Shown here: piece by piece, positions 6,105 through 13,951 of the stretch | Layout: each line of letters opens with the position of its first letter | Numbering within the stretch: the stretch's first letter is position 1 | DNA from: an uncultured Acidobacteriota bacterium | Lineage (GTDB): Bacteria > Acidobacteriota > Terriglobia > UBA7540 | Direction: 5' to 3' | Length of the DNA stretch: 16,060 nt | Assembly (NCBI GenBank): GCA_937900045.1 | Contig: CALCEB010000244.1 | Coordinates: 1-16,060, forward strand | The notes under the pieces: model-generated | What the model was told of the DNA's origin: nothing | The model's input: only the letters and a program-made list of their open reading frames with translations | Database searches by the model: none | Program-made: the position numbers and the translations under genes

Positions 6105-7106
6105 TCACGCCAAATGCACTGCCTCACGGACTTCAACCATTGTGGCTTGAGCGGCAGCCCGGGCTTGGCCGGTTCCATCTTCGAGAATTTCCCAAACCCG
6201 TTCCGGATGACTTTCAAACTCCTCGCGGCGCTCCCGCAGAGGCTCAAGCGAGCGGTTCAGCCCCCCGATCAAGAGCTTCTTGCAATCGACACAGCCGATT
6301 TCCGCTGTCCGGCACTCTCGATTCACCCGGTCAATAACCTCTGGCGAGGAATAAATCTTGTGAAGATCGAACACCGGGCAGACATCGGGGTTCCCCTTAT
6401 CCGTGCGCCGCTTACGGGCCGGGTCCGTCACCATTGTCAAAACCTTTTTCGAGACAGTCTCCGGAGAATCGGAAAGGTAAATCGCATTATTGTAGCTTTT
6501 GGACATTTTGCGGCCGTCGGTTCCGGGAACACGAGGCGAAGGAGTCAGCAGCGCCTGCGGCTCGGGGAAGATGTTCCCATAAAAGGAGTTAAACCTTCGT
6601 GCGATTTCCCGCGTCAACTCGATGTGCGGCACTTGATCCTCGCCCACAGGGACGCCATAGGCCTTATACATCAATATGTCCGCGGCTTGTAGCACGGGAT
6701 AGCCGAGGAACCCGTAAGTATGAATATCCCGGTCGCGGATGTTTTCAAGCTGCTCTTTGTAGGTCGGAACGCGCTCCAGCCAGCCAAGCGGCGTGATCAT
6801 GGAAAAAAGCAGATGAAGCTCGGCGTGCTCGGGCAGGCGCGACTGCACAAAGAAAACGCATTTCTCCGGGTCCAACCCGGCCGCCAGCCAGTCCGTCACC
6901 ATTTCCAGTATGTTTTGTTGCAGGCCATCGACGCGGGCGTAATCGGTGGTCAGCATGTGCCAATCAGCCACAAAATGGTAACTCTCGTATTGGTCTTGCA
7001 GCTTCACCCAGTTCCGAAGCGCGCCCTCAAAGTTGCCGAGGTGGAGCTTGCCGGTGGGGCGCATGCCACTCAGGATACGGTCACGCTTGCTCGCATTCGA
7101 ATTCAT
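6105..7106 (-). CDS. trpS: Tryptophanyl-tRNA synthetase
   Basis: A 333-residue class I aminoacyl-tRNA synthetase that charges tRNA-Trp in the cytoplasm. It starts with RILSGMRPTGKLHLGNFEGAL, the TrpRS version of the HIGH motif (KLHLGN, residues 20-25). Next come FVADWHMLTT, the YPVLQAADILMYKA segment, VGEDQVPHIELTREIARRFN (154-173), which is diagnostic for TrpRS, and KMSKS (200-204). The C-terminal part (CPVFDLHKIYSS, GCVDCKKLL) is also typical. Length is normal for bacterial TrpRS. The start at 7106 is the first ATG and gives the expected short N-terminus; the ribosome binding site is not obvious. It is the first gene of the minus-strand housekeeping run, and all catalytic motifs are intact. 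Confidence 0.95.
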   Translation of the reverse strand: MNSNASKRDRILSGMRPTGKLHLGNFEGALRNWVKLQDQYESYHFVADWHMLTTDYARVDGLQQNILEMVTDWLAAGLDPEKCVFFVQSRLPEHAELHLLFSMITPLGWLERVPTYKEQLENIRDRDIHTYGFLGYPVLQAADILMYKAYGVPVGEDQVPHIELTREIARRFNSFYGNIFPEPQALLTPSPRVPGTDGRKMSKSYNNAIYLSDSPETVSKKVLTMVTDPARKRRTDKGNPDVCPVFDLHKIYSSPEVIDRVNRECRTAEIGCVDCKKLLIGGLNRSLEPLRERREEFESHPERVWEILEDGTGQARAAAQATMVEVREAVHLA

Positions 7107-7239
7107 TGGCTTGTTTGAGGAGTCGCACTGGAAGGGTCTTGGCTCGATCTTCAGGACCAGAAAGCCCTTGAGCTTCTAGAATTTCCTACTTGTGCATGGT
7201 AGCACAGCTTGACGCGGCGGGCGAGCAAAACGCGGACCG

Positions 7240-7351
7240 GGGCAGTAGCGCAGTTTGGTTGCTGTAGCGGCGCTCTATGAGCGCCGACCCAGAATCATCA
7301 ACGGTTTTCGGCGCTCATAGAGCGCCGCTACAGCAAATTGCGCCACTGCCC
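7240..7351. repeat. Large palindromic (BIME-like) element between the type IIG gene and trpS
   Basis: Two perfect 27-bp inverted arms (7261-7287 and 7308-7334) are separated by 20 nt and extended outwards by near-matching flanks (gggcagtagcgca at 7240-7252 against tgcgccactgccc at 7339-7351). Each arm is itself a hairpin built on GGCGCTC-tat-GAGCGCC. The element ends 23 nt beyond the type IIG stop codon and could act as a bidirectional terminator or mRNA-end stabiliser for it. A related copy is at 14266-14351. Confidence 0.8.
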
Positions 7352-7374
7352 GAACCGGGCGATCCTTGCGCTTA

Positions 7375-10300
7375 TCACCTGGGGAGAAGCATCTGAGCCT
7401 TGGCGCTATCTTGTTTGATCTGCTCAACAAGCTCGTGCCCGTTCAACAATTCCGCCACTAAGAGGTCAAGCTGATCGAGTTCCGCTTGCACGATCTTTCG
7501 CGCCGCCTGGCGAGCTTGCGCTGCTTTGCCGCCGATTTTCGACCTCCACCTCAGCATCTTCTGCCGGGCCTCACGTGCAACCTCGGCGATTTGCCGGTGT
7601 AACTCTCGCTTCGGGTCGAACAAGGGAATAGGGCACACTTCGAAGGGCCGCCGGTGGATGTCTCGTTCCCCCTGAAGGCCTTGAGACTGGTAAGGCTTTA
7701 TGGCTTCGTTTACGAGTGCGCTGTTCAGCACGCCAACCAAATAGAGGGCGTGTTCTTCGGAGTCGGCGTAGTAGCGGTAGGTGACGTGATCCGCAACGAA
7801 ACCCTGAATTAGGAGGTCACCGATCTGCTTGTGTTCCGACGGGGTAAGATAAGCCGCCGCCAAATTCGTTCCTGACTTGTTGTACAACACGATGAACTCT
7901 GCTTGAGGGTCCTGATTCGTAATCTTCTGGTCGTAATTGACGTACTCGTTCAGGCTCGGCTGACCTTTCATCTTCCTCTCATTCCAAATCTTCTCTGCCT
8001 TTTCCACCCAATCGGATGCGCCCACTGCGCCTTCGGCAAGAATTTCATCGCGATTCAGCATTACAAACCGGCCCTCCCTGGGAGCCGCAGGCAGGACAAC
8101 AAGGCGCAGTCGGCGAACGGCAAACGGCAGGATGTCCTCGGCTAAGGCGGTTCCAAAGAGGAATTCCCTCTCAACCCGGCCTTCCACCTTCGCTTCGAGC
8201 TTCCACGGCTTATGGGCCCCCGCGCTAGCGGCTTTCGATGTACGCAAGAAGGGAATCTTCACGACCAGCGGGCGGTCCGCCGGAGGTTCTACAAACCAGA
8301 GCGATCGAGGAACCAGCGTGGCGCCTTGAAACACGTGCGGGAAATAGGGCGACCGCGCTTCCGGGAGCGAGAGGAACGACCATGAGGCCTTCCCGGATTT
8401 CAGCATTCCCTTGGCCTGTTGCCAGGAAAGATTCCTCTGACCGCGAGGCAAGTCGCCGCTCCAATGAGCGAGAGGGATATTCTCCGCCAGAACGCGCGAT
8501 TTGCGAACGAGTACGCAAGTGGGAACCTTGAACAAGCCGCTGACTTCACCGAAGTCGTTAATTTTTGTAAATCCTCTTTTCTGAAAGGCCAGGTGCTGCT
8601 TGGCGGGAAGAATTACCGATCTCGGCATGACGAAGGCCAGGGTACCCCCATCGCGTAGAAACTCATGCTCGCAGTGTGCAAAGAAAACGGTGGAAGTGTC
8701 GAGCTGGGTGAAGAGCTTGCGGTCCGTCCTTTCCAACAGGTGGTAACGGAAAGCCAGTTCTTTGATTCTTCCCTTGTAAGCAGGATCTTGGACGTCCCGC
8801 AGGGAAAGCCAGGGCGGGTTGGCGACAATCACATCCACTCTCTGGCGGCGCAAGTAGGCAGGCCGGTAGGCGTTCTTGAGGATAAAAGCCCAGACCGTAT
8901 CGCGCTTACCTTTAACCAGACCTGCCATCAGCTTGAAGTTTTCACGCCACAGGAAGGTCTCGTCAGGCGAGTAGCCGATGAGAGTGTTCGCGAATCCTTG
9001 CTCGGCTCGCGCTTGCGATTCTTCGGACGCCGCGCCGCGCCTGGCAAGTTGCGCCAGCTTGTCTATCAAGGTATCGAGGTCGCGCCCTCTCTCAATGCTC
9101 TCTAGCGGGATATAGAAGACTTCACTCTCACTCGCCTTGACCTCCAGTGCTCTCTTCTTGGTGTCTTCTCCGGTCATCAACGTGTCAGCCAGATAAACCC
9201 GAAGGTAAACGTCCTCCGGAAATTTCGGAAGTTCGGCCGCCAGCGCGAGCAGGATGTTGGCCTTCGCCATCAAAGCCGCGACCGGGTGAACATCGACGCC
9301 GATGACGGAGTCGAGAGCCGTCTTAACCAGTTCATTCCCTTTCAAACCCGTCGCCCGGAGCCGCCGAATGGCACAGAAGAGGAACGTACCGGAACCGCAG
9401 GCGGGATCGAGAAGAGTTCCGCGCCGGTAGCCGATGTCATCCAAAGTGAGCTCGGCAAGCCAGTCAGGCGTGTAAAACTCGCCCAGTTGCTGCCTGTCGC
9501 CGGATTCAACAAGTTCCTGGTAAAGCACCTTGAGCAAGTCTTCATCAACTTGTGACCAGTCAAATTCACCAAGGCGCCGGAAGAGATTGGCGAAGAAATC
9601 GAAAAAAGCATGCTCAGCATCCGTGCTGAGGCCCCATGAAAAAAAGTCGGGCTCCGCGAGGTTCCGGATACCCTTGTCGCCAAAGAAATCACCGTTCATC
9701 AGACCACGGTAAAGTGTCGTGCCGTGTTGCCGTTCCCGAAAGACGGCAAGGGTGACGATAGCCCGCGAGACCATCGTTAAATAAGTGTGTCTGAGAAATA
9801 AGTCCTCATCGTCTGGCGACGTGCCGTAGACCTTTGCCAAAAGTGCGTTCCATTCTCGAAATTTGACCTGCACACTCGAAAGGTCCTTCACAGACTCATA
9901 GGCGGAGCGGAGCATCTGCCGGCTTCGATTGAAAACGATGGTACCGGGGCCGAAACGGACCACGACCTCACCTGAAACAGGCGGAATCTTGCGGCCTGCT
10001 GAGAGTAATTCATCGAGCTGGTTATAGGCGGCGAGTGGTGCCTCGGATTCAAGTTTGAAGGAACGAACCAACTGCGGACTTGCCGTCCTGCGGTCGTAGT
10101 CGAAGACCTCGAATTCCAAGCCGTCTGTGACCGCCGCAATGTAGTCGCCGGGGTTTTGCTGTGACTGGAAATACTTCGTCAGCTCGCTGTGCGCCTCCTG
10201 CCGTTCCCGCTCCAGATCCGTCTTGAATTCGAAGATGACGAACCGGTAGAAGGCGTCAATTCGCCCCCGTGCTGAGGCCGCCTTCACTTTGTGCTCTAGA

Positions 10301-10470
10301 TCCACTTCCTCAACCTGAACTTCGAAGGCCTTCCGAAGAAAATCCATGAACAGCGCCCGCCGCTGATCGTGATGTTTGTTACCTTTGATGGCGGCCTTTG
10401 CCTGCTCGCAGTAGCCTTGCAGATATTCTGCGAAGCGGTCCGGGATCGGAACGATGGAACGGCTCAGCAT
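7375..10470 (-). CDS. Type IIG-like fused restriction endonuclease / N6-adenine DNA methyltransferase
   Basis: A 1031-residue protein. The N-terminal region carries a PD-(D/E)XK-like signature, RIDAFYRFVIFEFKTDL, with D72, E81 and K83 placed as nuclease residues. The methylase core has SAM motif I DPACGSGTF (355-363) and catalytic motif IV NPPW (551-554), of the N6-adenine gamma class. GEFYTPDWLAELTLDD just before motif I is typical of Eco57I/type IIG and type I M proteins. The C-terminal 400 residues have no listed motif and probably hold target recognition, ending in a coiled-coil-prone helical tail. Such enzymes methylate and cleave with one polypeptide, and no separate methylase or specificity gene is present. 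ATG 10470 was chosen because AGGAGA lies 6-7 nt upstream. An upstream in-frame start at 10575 would add an unlikely leader. A BREX PglX or M-only protein is less likely given the nuclease-like N-terminus and lack of partners. Confidence 0.85.
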   Translation of the reverse strand: MLSRSIVPIPDRFAEYLQGYCEQAKAAIKGNKHHDQRRALFMDFLRKAFEVQVEEVDLEHKVKAASARGRIDAFYRFVIFEFKTDLERERQEAHSELTKYFQSQQNPGDYIAAVTDGLEFEVFDYDRRTASPQLVRSFKLESEAPLAAYNQLDELLSAGRKIPPVSGEVVVRFGPGTIVFNRSRQMLRSAYESVKDLSSVQVKFREWNALLAKVYGTSPDDEDLFLRHTYLTMVSRAIVTLAVFRERQHGTTLYRGLMNGDFFGDKGIRNLAEPDFFSWGLSTDAEHAFFDFFANLFRRLGEFDWSQVDEDLLKVLYQELVESGDRQQLGEFYTPDWLAELTLDDIGYRRGTLLDPACGSGTFLFCAIRRLRATGLKGNELVKTALDSVIGVDVHPVAALMAKANILLALAAELPKFPEDVYLRVYLADTLMTGEDTKKRALEVKASESEVFYIPLESIERGRDLDTLIDKLAQLARRGAASEESQARAEQGFANTLIGYSPDETFLWRENFKLMAGLVKGKRDTVWAFILKNAYRPAYLRRQRVDVIVANPPWLSLRDVQDPAYKGRIKELAFRYHLLERTDRKLFTQLDTSTVFFAHCEHEFLRDGGTLAFVMPRSVILPAKQHLAFQKRGFTKINDFGEVSGLFKVPTCVLVRKSRVLAENIPLAHWSGDLPRGQRNLSWQQAKGMLKSGKASWSFLSLPEARSPYFPHVFQGATLVPRSLWFVEPPADRPLVVKIPFLRTSKAASAGAHKPWKLEAKVEGRVEREFLFGTALAEDILPFAVRRLRLVVLPAAPREGRFVMLNRDEILAEGAVGASDWVEKAEKIWNERKMKGQPSLNEYVNYDQKITNQDPQAEFIVLYNKSGTNLAAAYLTPSEHKQIGDLLIQGFVADHVTYRYYADSEEHALYLVGVLNSALVNEAIKPYQSQGLQGERDIHRRPFEVCPIPLFDPKRELHRQIAEVAREARQKMLRWRSKIGGKAAQARQAARKIVQAELDQLDLLVAELLNGHELVEQIKQDSAKAQMLLPR

Positions 10471-10888
10471 CAATTTCTCCTGTGGCCCGACGAGGCAGAT
10501 TACCACACCTGCGAGGGTGGCGCATCCATGGCTTTTGATAACACTCTTCTTTCCTGCCGCCACCGTCCACGCCACCGCTATCTTTTGTATATCATCAACG
10601 GGAATGGCGTTCGGCAGGAGTAGTCAGGTTTTGGATTCCCGCTTTCGCGGGAATGACGGGGATGGTGGTGGCCAGGGTCCAACCCTTCGTTGTCACCCCC
10701 GCGTAGGCAGGGGTCCATGCAACCACGGGCAGGCCGGGTGTGGATTCTCGCCCCCCGCTTTCGCGCGAACAAGCTTTGCGGGAATGACCGCAATCAATCG
10801 CACTGGTGACTCATCTCCCTCACCCCCCGCTCCACGTTCCGGGTTGGGTAGCTGGTGAGGACCCCGAAATCCGTGGGTCAGCCGGAAA
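10471..10888. other. Repeat-rich gap upstream of the type IIG gene
   Basis: This 418-bp gap contains no supported gene. Three units of the cattcccgc/gggaatgac repeat family occupy about 10632-10790: a clean hairpin ATTCCCGC-tttc-GCGGGAAT (10635-10654), a second unit at 10693-10717, and a longer degenerate one at about 10741-10790. The remaining DNA next to 10470 should carry the type IIG promoter, but I could not pick a convincing one. Confidence 0.5.
10632..10790. repeat. Cluster of three GGGAATGAC-type palindromic repeats
   Basis: The first is a perfect 8-bp stem with a 4-nt loop (10635-10654). The second (10693-10717) reads tcacccccgcg...ggggtcca and matches the opposite strand of 4705-4729 at 23 of 25 positions. 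The third begins near gattctcgcc and ends in gcgggaatgac, with an expanded loop. This type of short dispersed repeat is known from many environmental genomes. Confidence 0.65.
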
Positions 10889-12052
10889 TCAGAAAACCAA
10901 AAAGAATTTCCCATGGGCATCAGCAAAGGCAGCGGCTTTTGAATTTGGAGGCAGCGTTCCTGCCCGGCCGGAACTCTTCACCTTTCCGTTATTTCCCAGC
11001 AACTGCCAGTAAACATCCTGGCCTTCTTCCCATGCCAGGAGCACACTGCCCGATTGGTTCACCACAATCACCGGATGGTTTTGTGGCTGTTTGCCATTCG
11101 CGGCGGGACTTGAAGGCGCAGAGAAGTGCGCACCGCCATCGAAGCTGTGGGCGTAAAAGACCCGGCCATTGCTGTACCATGCCACCCAAATCTGATGGGG
11201 CTTTGGGCCACGGGCAATCGAAGGCCCCGCCATGGGGCAGCCGGGGAAATTCCAGCGCTGATCGGCAACCCGGGCGGCCTGAGTCCTGACCCATGCTGCC
11301 TGAGCCACCGGAGGTTTCGCTGCCACTTGGACTTTCGCGAGCCAGGGATCGCGAATGTTGGCGTAAGCGCCCCGGAAAGCGACATCGAACACATCGGCGC
11401 CGCTGGCAACGGCGTGAAGCGAGCAGCATGAGCAGGCGCGCAGAAGACTTCCCGAACCAAGCGGCCGCGAAGGGATGAAATCTTTCCCATCATCTTGTGA
11501 CCACCGGACGAAAATCGGCAGGGAAAGCGGGTTGCGGGGATCTTCAGGAAGGCGCGAGTCGAGCCAGGCGATCAAAATCCTGTGGCGTTCCTCCGCCGCA
11601 ATTGCAGCGCCGTCCAGGTGCGCGCCTGGCGCTCGTAAGTTGACTGGCGCCGTGAATGAAGTTTCATGCGGCGGGCGGCGGGTATACTCAAGGTCCTGGC
11701 TCTTGGTATCCATCCAGATCACGTGGAGGGCGCCATTGGCGGTCATGGCGATTTTGGGCCCGCGTTCGTGACCGGCAAGCACGCTCCCTGCGACCCGGTT
11801 CAGCCGCACCGGTTTCGAAAACGTGTGCCCTCCGTCATCGGACTGGACGAAGAAGGCGTTGCTATTTCGGGCATACACCTCCTCAATGGTTCCCTTTGCG
11901 CTGACGGCACCATCCGGACAAATTCCCTGGTTTGGAACCGTGAGGCGGCTGACTGGGGGAGCCGCGGCGGGAATTGATGGGGCCACCCACAAAATGGCAA
12001 TGAGAACAAACCCAGCGCACCGCGCCAAACGGTTTTGCTTCACGGACCCCAT
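10889..12052 (-). CDS. Exported sialidase-fold (Asp-box/BNR) protein with CxCC and GCPxxGP motifs
   Basis: A 387-residue protein with a signal peptide (basic start, hydrophobic AGFVLIAILWVAPSIPAAA, likely cleavage after about residue 31). At least three Asp-box-like turns are visible: SDDGGHTFS (71-79), SQDDGKDF (185-192) and SFDGGAHFS (303-311), spaced as in a beta-propeller. It also has CSCC (207-210), RGAYANIRDPWLAK and GCPMAGPSI (271-279). I recall this CxCC...RD...GCPxxGP combination from a family of uncharacterised secreted sialidase-like proteins. Glycosidase activity is not implied, since the classical sialidase Arg triad is not evident. The cysteines could form disulfides or bind a metal or cofactor. 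The start is ATG 12052; GTG 12043 is an in-frame alternative. It is oriented with the type IIG gene but separated by 418 bp, so probably independent. Confidence 0.75.
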   Translation of the reverse strand: MGSVKQNRLARCAGFVLIAILWVAPSIPAAAPPVSRLTVPNQGICPDGAVSAKGTIEEVYARNSNAFFVQSDDGGHTFSKPVRLNRVAGSVLAGHERGPKIAMTANGALHVIWMDTKSQDLEYTRRPPHETSFTAPVNLRAPGAHLDGAAIAAEERHRILIAWLDSRLPEDPRNPLSLPIFVRWSQDDGKDFIPSRPLGSGSLLRACSCCSLHAVASGADVFDVAFRGAYANIRDPWLAKVQVAAKPPVAQAAWVRTQAARVADQRWNFPGCPMAGPSIARGPKPHQIWVAWYSNGRVFYAHSFDGGAHFSAPSSPAANGKQPQNHPVIVVNQSGSVLLAWEEGQDVYWQLLGNNGKVKSSGRAGTLPPNSKAAAFADAHGKFFLVF

Positions 12053-12447
12053 ACCATCATTCTAATTGAGGATGGAACCGGGTCACAACCCGGTTTGGTA
12101 GGGCGACTCGTATTACTTTGTTAGGTTGAATCAGGCGCCGTCAGGGCATGGCTTCAGCCATGCCAAATCCCAAGGCAAGGAGGAGCGGCTTTAGCCGCTG
12201 AGGGCCTCAGGGGCTAAAGCCCGGATCTCGGGAGCACCGCCAACGGCATGGCTGAAGCCATGCCCTGACGTGTTCCCAACGACTTAACGTAGTAATACTC
12301 GTGTCCGGCACTTGCGTTGGGAGAGCCAAGTGTGATTCACTGGCGCTTCAAAAATCAATCGCTGGTTCGCGGAGTTTGACCGAAGTGAACCCGAAGGGCT
12401 CAGTATGACGGGCTGCACTATTTCAGGAACCTGCTTGGAGCGCAAAA
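12053..12447. other. Repeat-rich gap between divergent sialidase-like and isomerase-like genes
   Basis: This 395-bp gap holds no gene. From left to right it contains a hairpin AACCGGG-tcacaa-CCCGGTT (12076-12095) in the sialidase-like gene leader, the MITE-like element (12111-12297), and a degenerate repeat of the GTCATnCTGAGC family (about 12367-12411). A possible promoter for the minus-strand gene is TTGTGA-N18-TAGAAT (-10 at 12064-12059), but its transcript would start almost on the ATG, so this is weak. Confidence 0.4.
12111..12297. mobile_element. MITE-like element with terminal inverted repeats and a 4-bp direct repeat at its ends
   Basis: A 187-bp element beginning TATTACT and ending AGTAATA, flanked on both sides by CTCG (12107-12110 and 12298-12301), which looks like a target-site duplication. 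The inverted ends extend inward imperfectly (GTTA, GTnG) to a perfect inner block, cgtcagggcatggcttcagc and its complement, itself a GGCATGGCTTCAGCCATGCC palindrome. The centre holds two more palindromes (agcggctttagccgct and gggctaaagccc). It has no coding capacity, so it must be moved in trans if mobile. The left end recurs at 16007-16060. Confidence 0.7.
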
Positions 12448-13359
12448 ATGGCTGAAAAATTGAATCGGCGGCAATTTGCACAAACCTTGGGCGGCGCGGC
12501 GTTGGGCGCCGCGGCGCTGAGCAAGCCGGAACTCGCTCTGTTCCAGCATCGATCGCAGGCACACGCCGCACAGTCTCCATTCAATCTGTCGGTGATGCTC
12601 TGGACAGTTTTCCGGGATTTGCCCTTTCCGCAGCGTTTGGAAAAAGTGGCGCAAGCGGGTTACCGCTCGGTGGAGCTGGTGGGAGAATTCAAGAACTGGA
12701 GCCTAGCGGATTACAGCGCCGCCCTGCGCAAGAAGCGCGAACTGGGGATGGGTTTTGACACGACCTCCGGAGTCCGTCACGCCTTGACGGACCCGTCGCA
12801 GCGTGACGCTTTTCTGGCGGACCTGCAATCGCTGTTTGAGGTTTGCAAAAAGATCGATTGCCCGTCGGTCATCGTGCTTTCCGGCAACCGCGTGCCGGGT
12901 CTAGCCCGCGATGCGCAGCACGCAAGCTGCATTGAAGGATTGAAGCGCGCGGCGGATTTGGCTGACAAAAAGAACATCAACGTGCTGCTTGAGAATATCG
13001 ATCCCGAAGAAAACCCGCATTACTACCTGACCTCCGTGACAGAAGGGTTCGAAATCATCGGCGCGGTTGATCATCCCCGCGTCAAATTTCTCTACGACTT
13101 CTACCACGAGCAGATTGCCGAGGGAAATCTGATTGAGAAATTGGAGAAGAACATCGGCAAAGTGGGCCTGGTCCATATCGCCGACGTCCCGGGACGGCAC
13201 GAGCCGGGAACGGGCGAAATCAATTACGTCAACATCTTCAAAAAACTGAGTGATCTTCATTACAACCGGTTCGCGGCCATGGAATTTCTGCCGCTCGGCG
13301 ATCCAGTGAAGAGCCTGCGCGCGGCGCGGGAAATGGCGCAGCGAGCGGGACGGGGTTAG
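12448..13359 (+). CDS. Tat-exported TIM-barrel sugar isomerase/epimerase family protein (hydroxypyruvate isomerase-like)
   Basis: A 303-residue protein. The N-terminus has a twin-arginine signal (NRRQFAQTLGGAALGAAAL, R7-R8), with probable cleavage near AHA (38-40). The mature part is an AP-endonuclease-2/xylose-isomerase-like TIM barrel. Glu182 (LLENID), Asp217 and His220 (YDFYHEQIAEGN), His243 (LVHIADVPGRHEPGTGEINY) and Glu279 (AMEFLP) match the order and spacing of the metal-binding and catalytic residues of tagatose-3-epimerase and hydroxypyruvate isomerase enzymes. PGRHEPGTGEINY is typical of the hydroxypyruvate isomerase branch. The true substrate is unknown; exported members are frequent in bacteria that degrade plant polymers. 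GGAG lies 8-9 nt upstream of the ATG. It is divergent from the sialidase-like gene, and the gap between them carries a MITE-like element. Confidence 0.85.
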   Translation: MAEKLNRRQFAQTLGGAALGAAALSKPELALFQHRSQAHAAQSPFNLSVMLWTVFRDLPFPQRLEKVAQAGYRSVELVGEFKNWSLADYSAALRKKRELGMGFDTTSGVRHALTDPSQRDAFLADLQSLFEVCKKIDCPSVIVLSGNRVPGLARDAQHASCIEGLKRAADLADKKNINVLLENIDPEENPHYYLTSVTEGFEIIGAVDHPRVKFLYDFYHEQIAEGNLIEKLEKNIGKVGLVHIADVPGRHEPGTGEINYVNIFKKLSDLHYNRFAAMEFLPLGDPVKSLRAAREMAQRAGRG

Positions 13360-13487
13360 CGGTTTGCAGGCCAGTGCCCGGGTGACAGCAACAAATTTTC
13401 GCCCCGATATTGATAACCGCCTGTTGAATCCATCGTCCAAATAACTTACTGGGTTTCGCAAAATAGAGTGAGGCCCATTGTTGCGGC

Positions 13488-13726
13488 GGTGGTCTGTGAC
13501 CTCCGGCGGAAGTCTCTACATTTCTGGAGTCCGGGAGTTTCCGCCAAGCCCCAATGCCGTCATTCTGAGCGCAGCGAAGAATCACCGTATTTGACCTCTT
13601 CCTCGGCAGCGAGTGAACCGGACATGCCTCGCGGAGTTTACCCTGAGCCAAATGCCGGGATTCTTCGCTGCGCTCAGAATGACAGGCTGGCAGCCCAAAT
13701 GTAGAAACGCGAGGTGGTCTGTGACC
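13488..13726. repeat. Nested palindromic element with 25-bp perfect inverted arms
   Basis: Perfect 25-bp inverted arms lie at 13559-13583 and 13659-13683 (core cattctgagcgcagcgaag), separated by 75 nt. Outside them is a 9-bp inverted pair (tctacattt / aaatgtaga) and, at the outer ends, a 14-bp direct repeat ggtggtctgtgacc (13488-13501 and 13713-13726). The loop contains tcgcggagttt, shared with the degenerate repeat at 12367-12377. The nesting suggests one repeat inserted into another. Confidence 0.7.
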
Positions 13727-13885
13727 GGCAGATTTCGCCGCTCCCTGCCAGGGCAAGCTCCGAGCGGCGCTACAGCAAATGCCCGTCGCCGACTTATGTC
13801 CTCATATCTATTTTGCGAACATCAATCGTGGAGACTTTTCCGCAGCTCCGGCGATTGTAAAGAATGTGAAAACTAGCCGAATTAA

Positions 13886-13913
13886 GGAAACTTTTGGGCG
13901 CCGGCAGCCGTAT
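13886..13913 (+). promoter_or_regulatory. ECF-sigma-type promoter candidate
   Basis: GGAAAC (13886-13891), a 17-nt spacer and CGTAT (13909-13913). This matches the general ECF sigma pattern (GAAAC in the -35, CGTA/CGTC in the -10, spacer 16-17). Transcription would start near 13920, giving a leader of about 30 nt with a strong purine-rich ribosome binding site before ATG 13952. The match and its placement are good; use by a specific sigma factor is inferred. Confidence 0.4.
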
Positions 13914-13951
13914 CACTTACTGAAGCAAGCAAGACAGGAGAGAGAGGAACT

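Larger units (their letters stand above)
13360..13951. other. Intergenic region with palindromic repeats and the promoter of the next gene
   Basis: The gap is 592 bp with no supported gene. It contains a palindromic element (13488-13726) with nested inverted and direct repeats, then a hairpin-rich stretch (about 13737-13781) that includes a partial copy (gagcggcgctacagcaaatg) of the element at 7240-7351. After that, a calmer AT-richer segment ends in an ECF-like promoter and a Shine-Dalgarno sequence before 13952. Confidence 0.5.

Noticed and set aside
6090..6110. Intrinsic terminator at the end of trpS (GCGTG...CACGC)
   Set aside because: The stem is short and bulged, overlaps the stop codon and is not followed by a U-run.
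6114..6692. 192-residue plus-strand open frame opposite trpS
   Set aside because: It is entirely antisense to the clearly coding trpS and has no recognisable motif.
7375..10470. BREX PglX-type methylase
   Set aside because: The protein has a nuclease-like D...ExK segment at its N-terminus, and none of the other BREX genes lie nearby, so a type IIG-like enzyme fits better.
10454..10858. 134-residue plus-strand open frame upstream of the type IIG gene
   Set aside because: It is made of GGGAATGAC-type repeat translation (SRFRGNDG-like), a common false gene.
13238..13756. 172-residue minus-strand open frame
   Set aside because: It runs through the palindromic element at 13488-13726 and antisense to the isomerase-like gene; the protein is repeat-derived.
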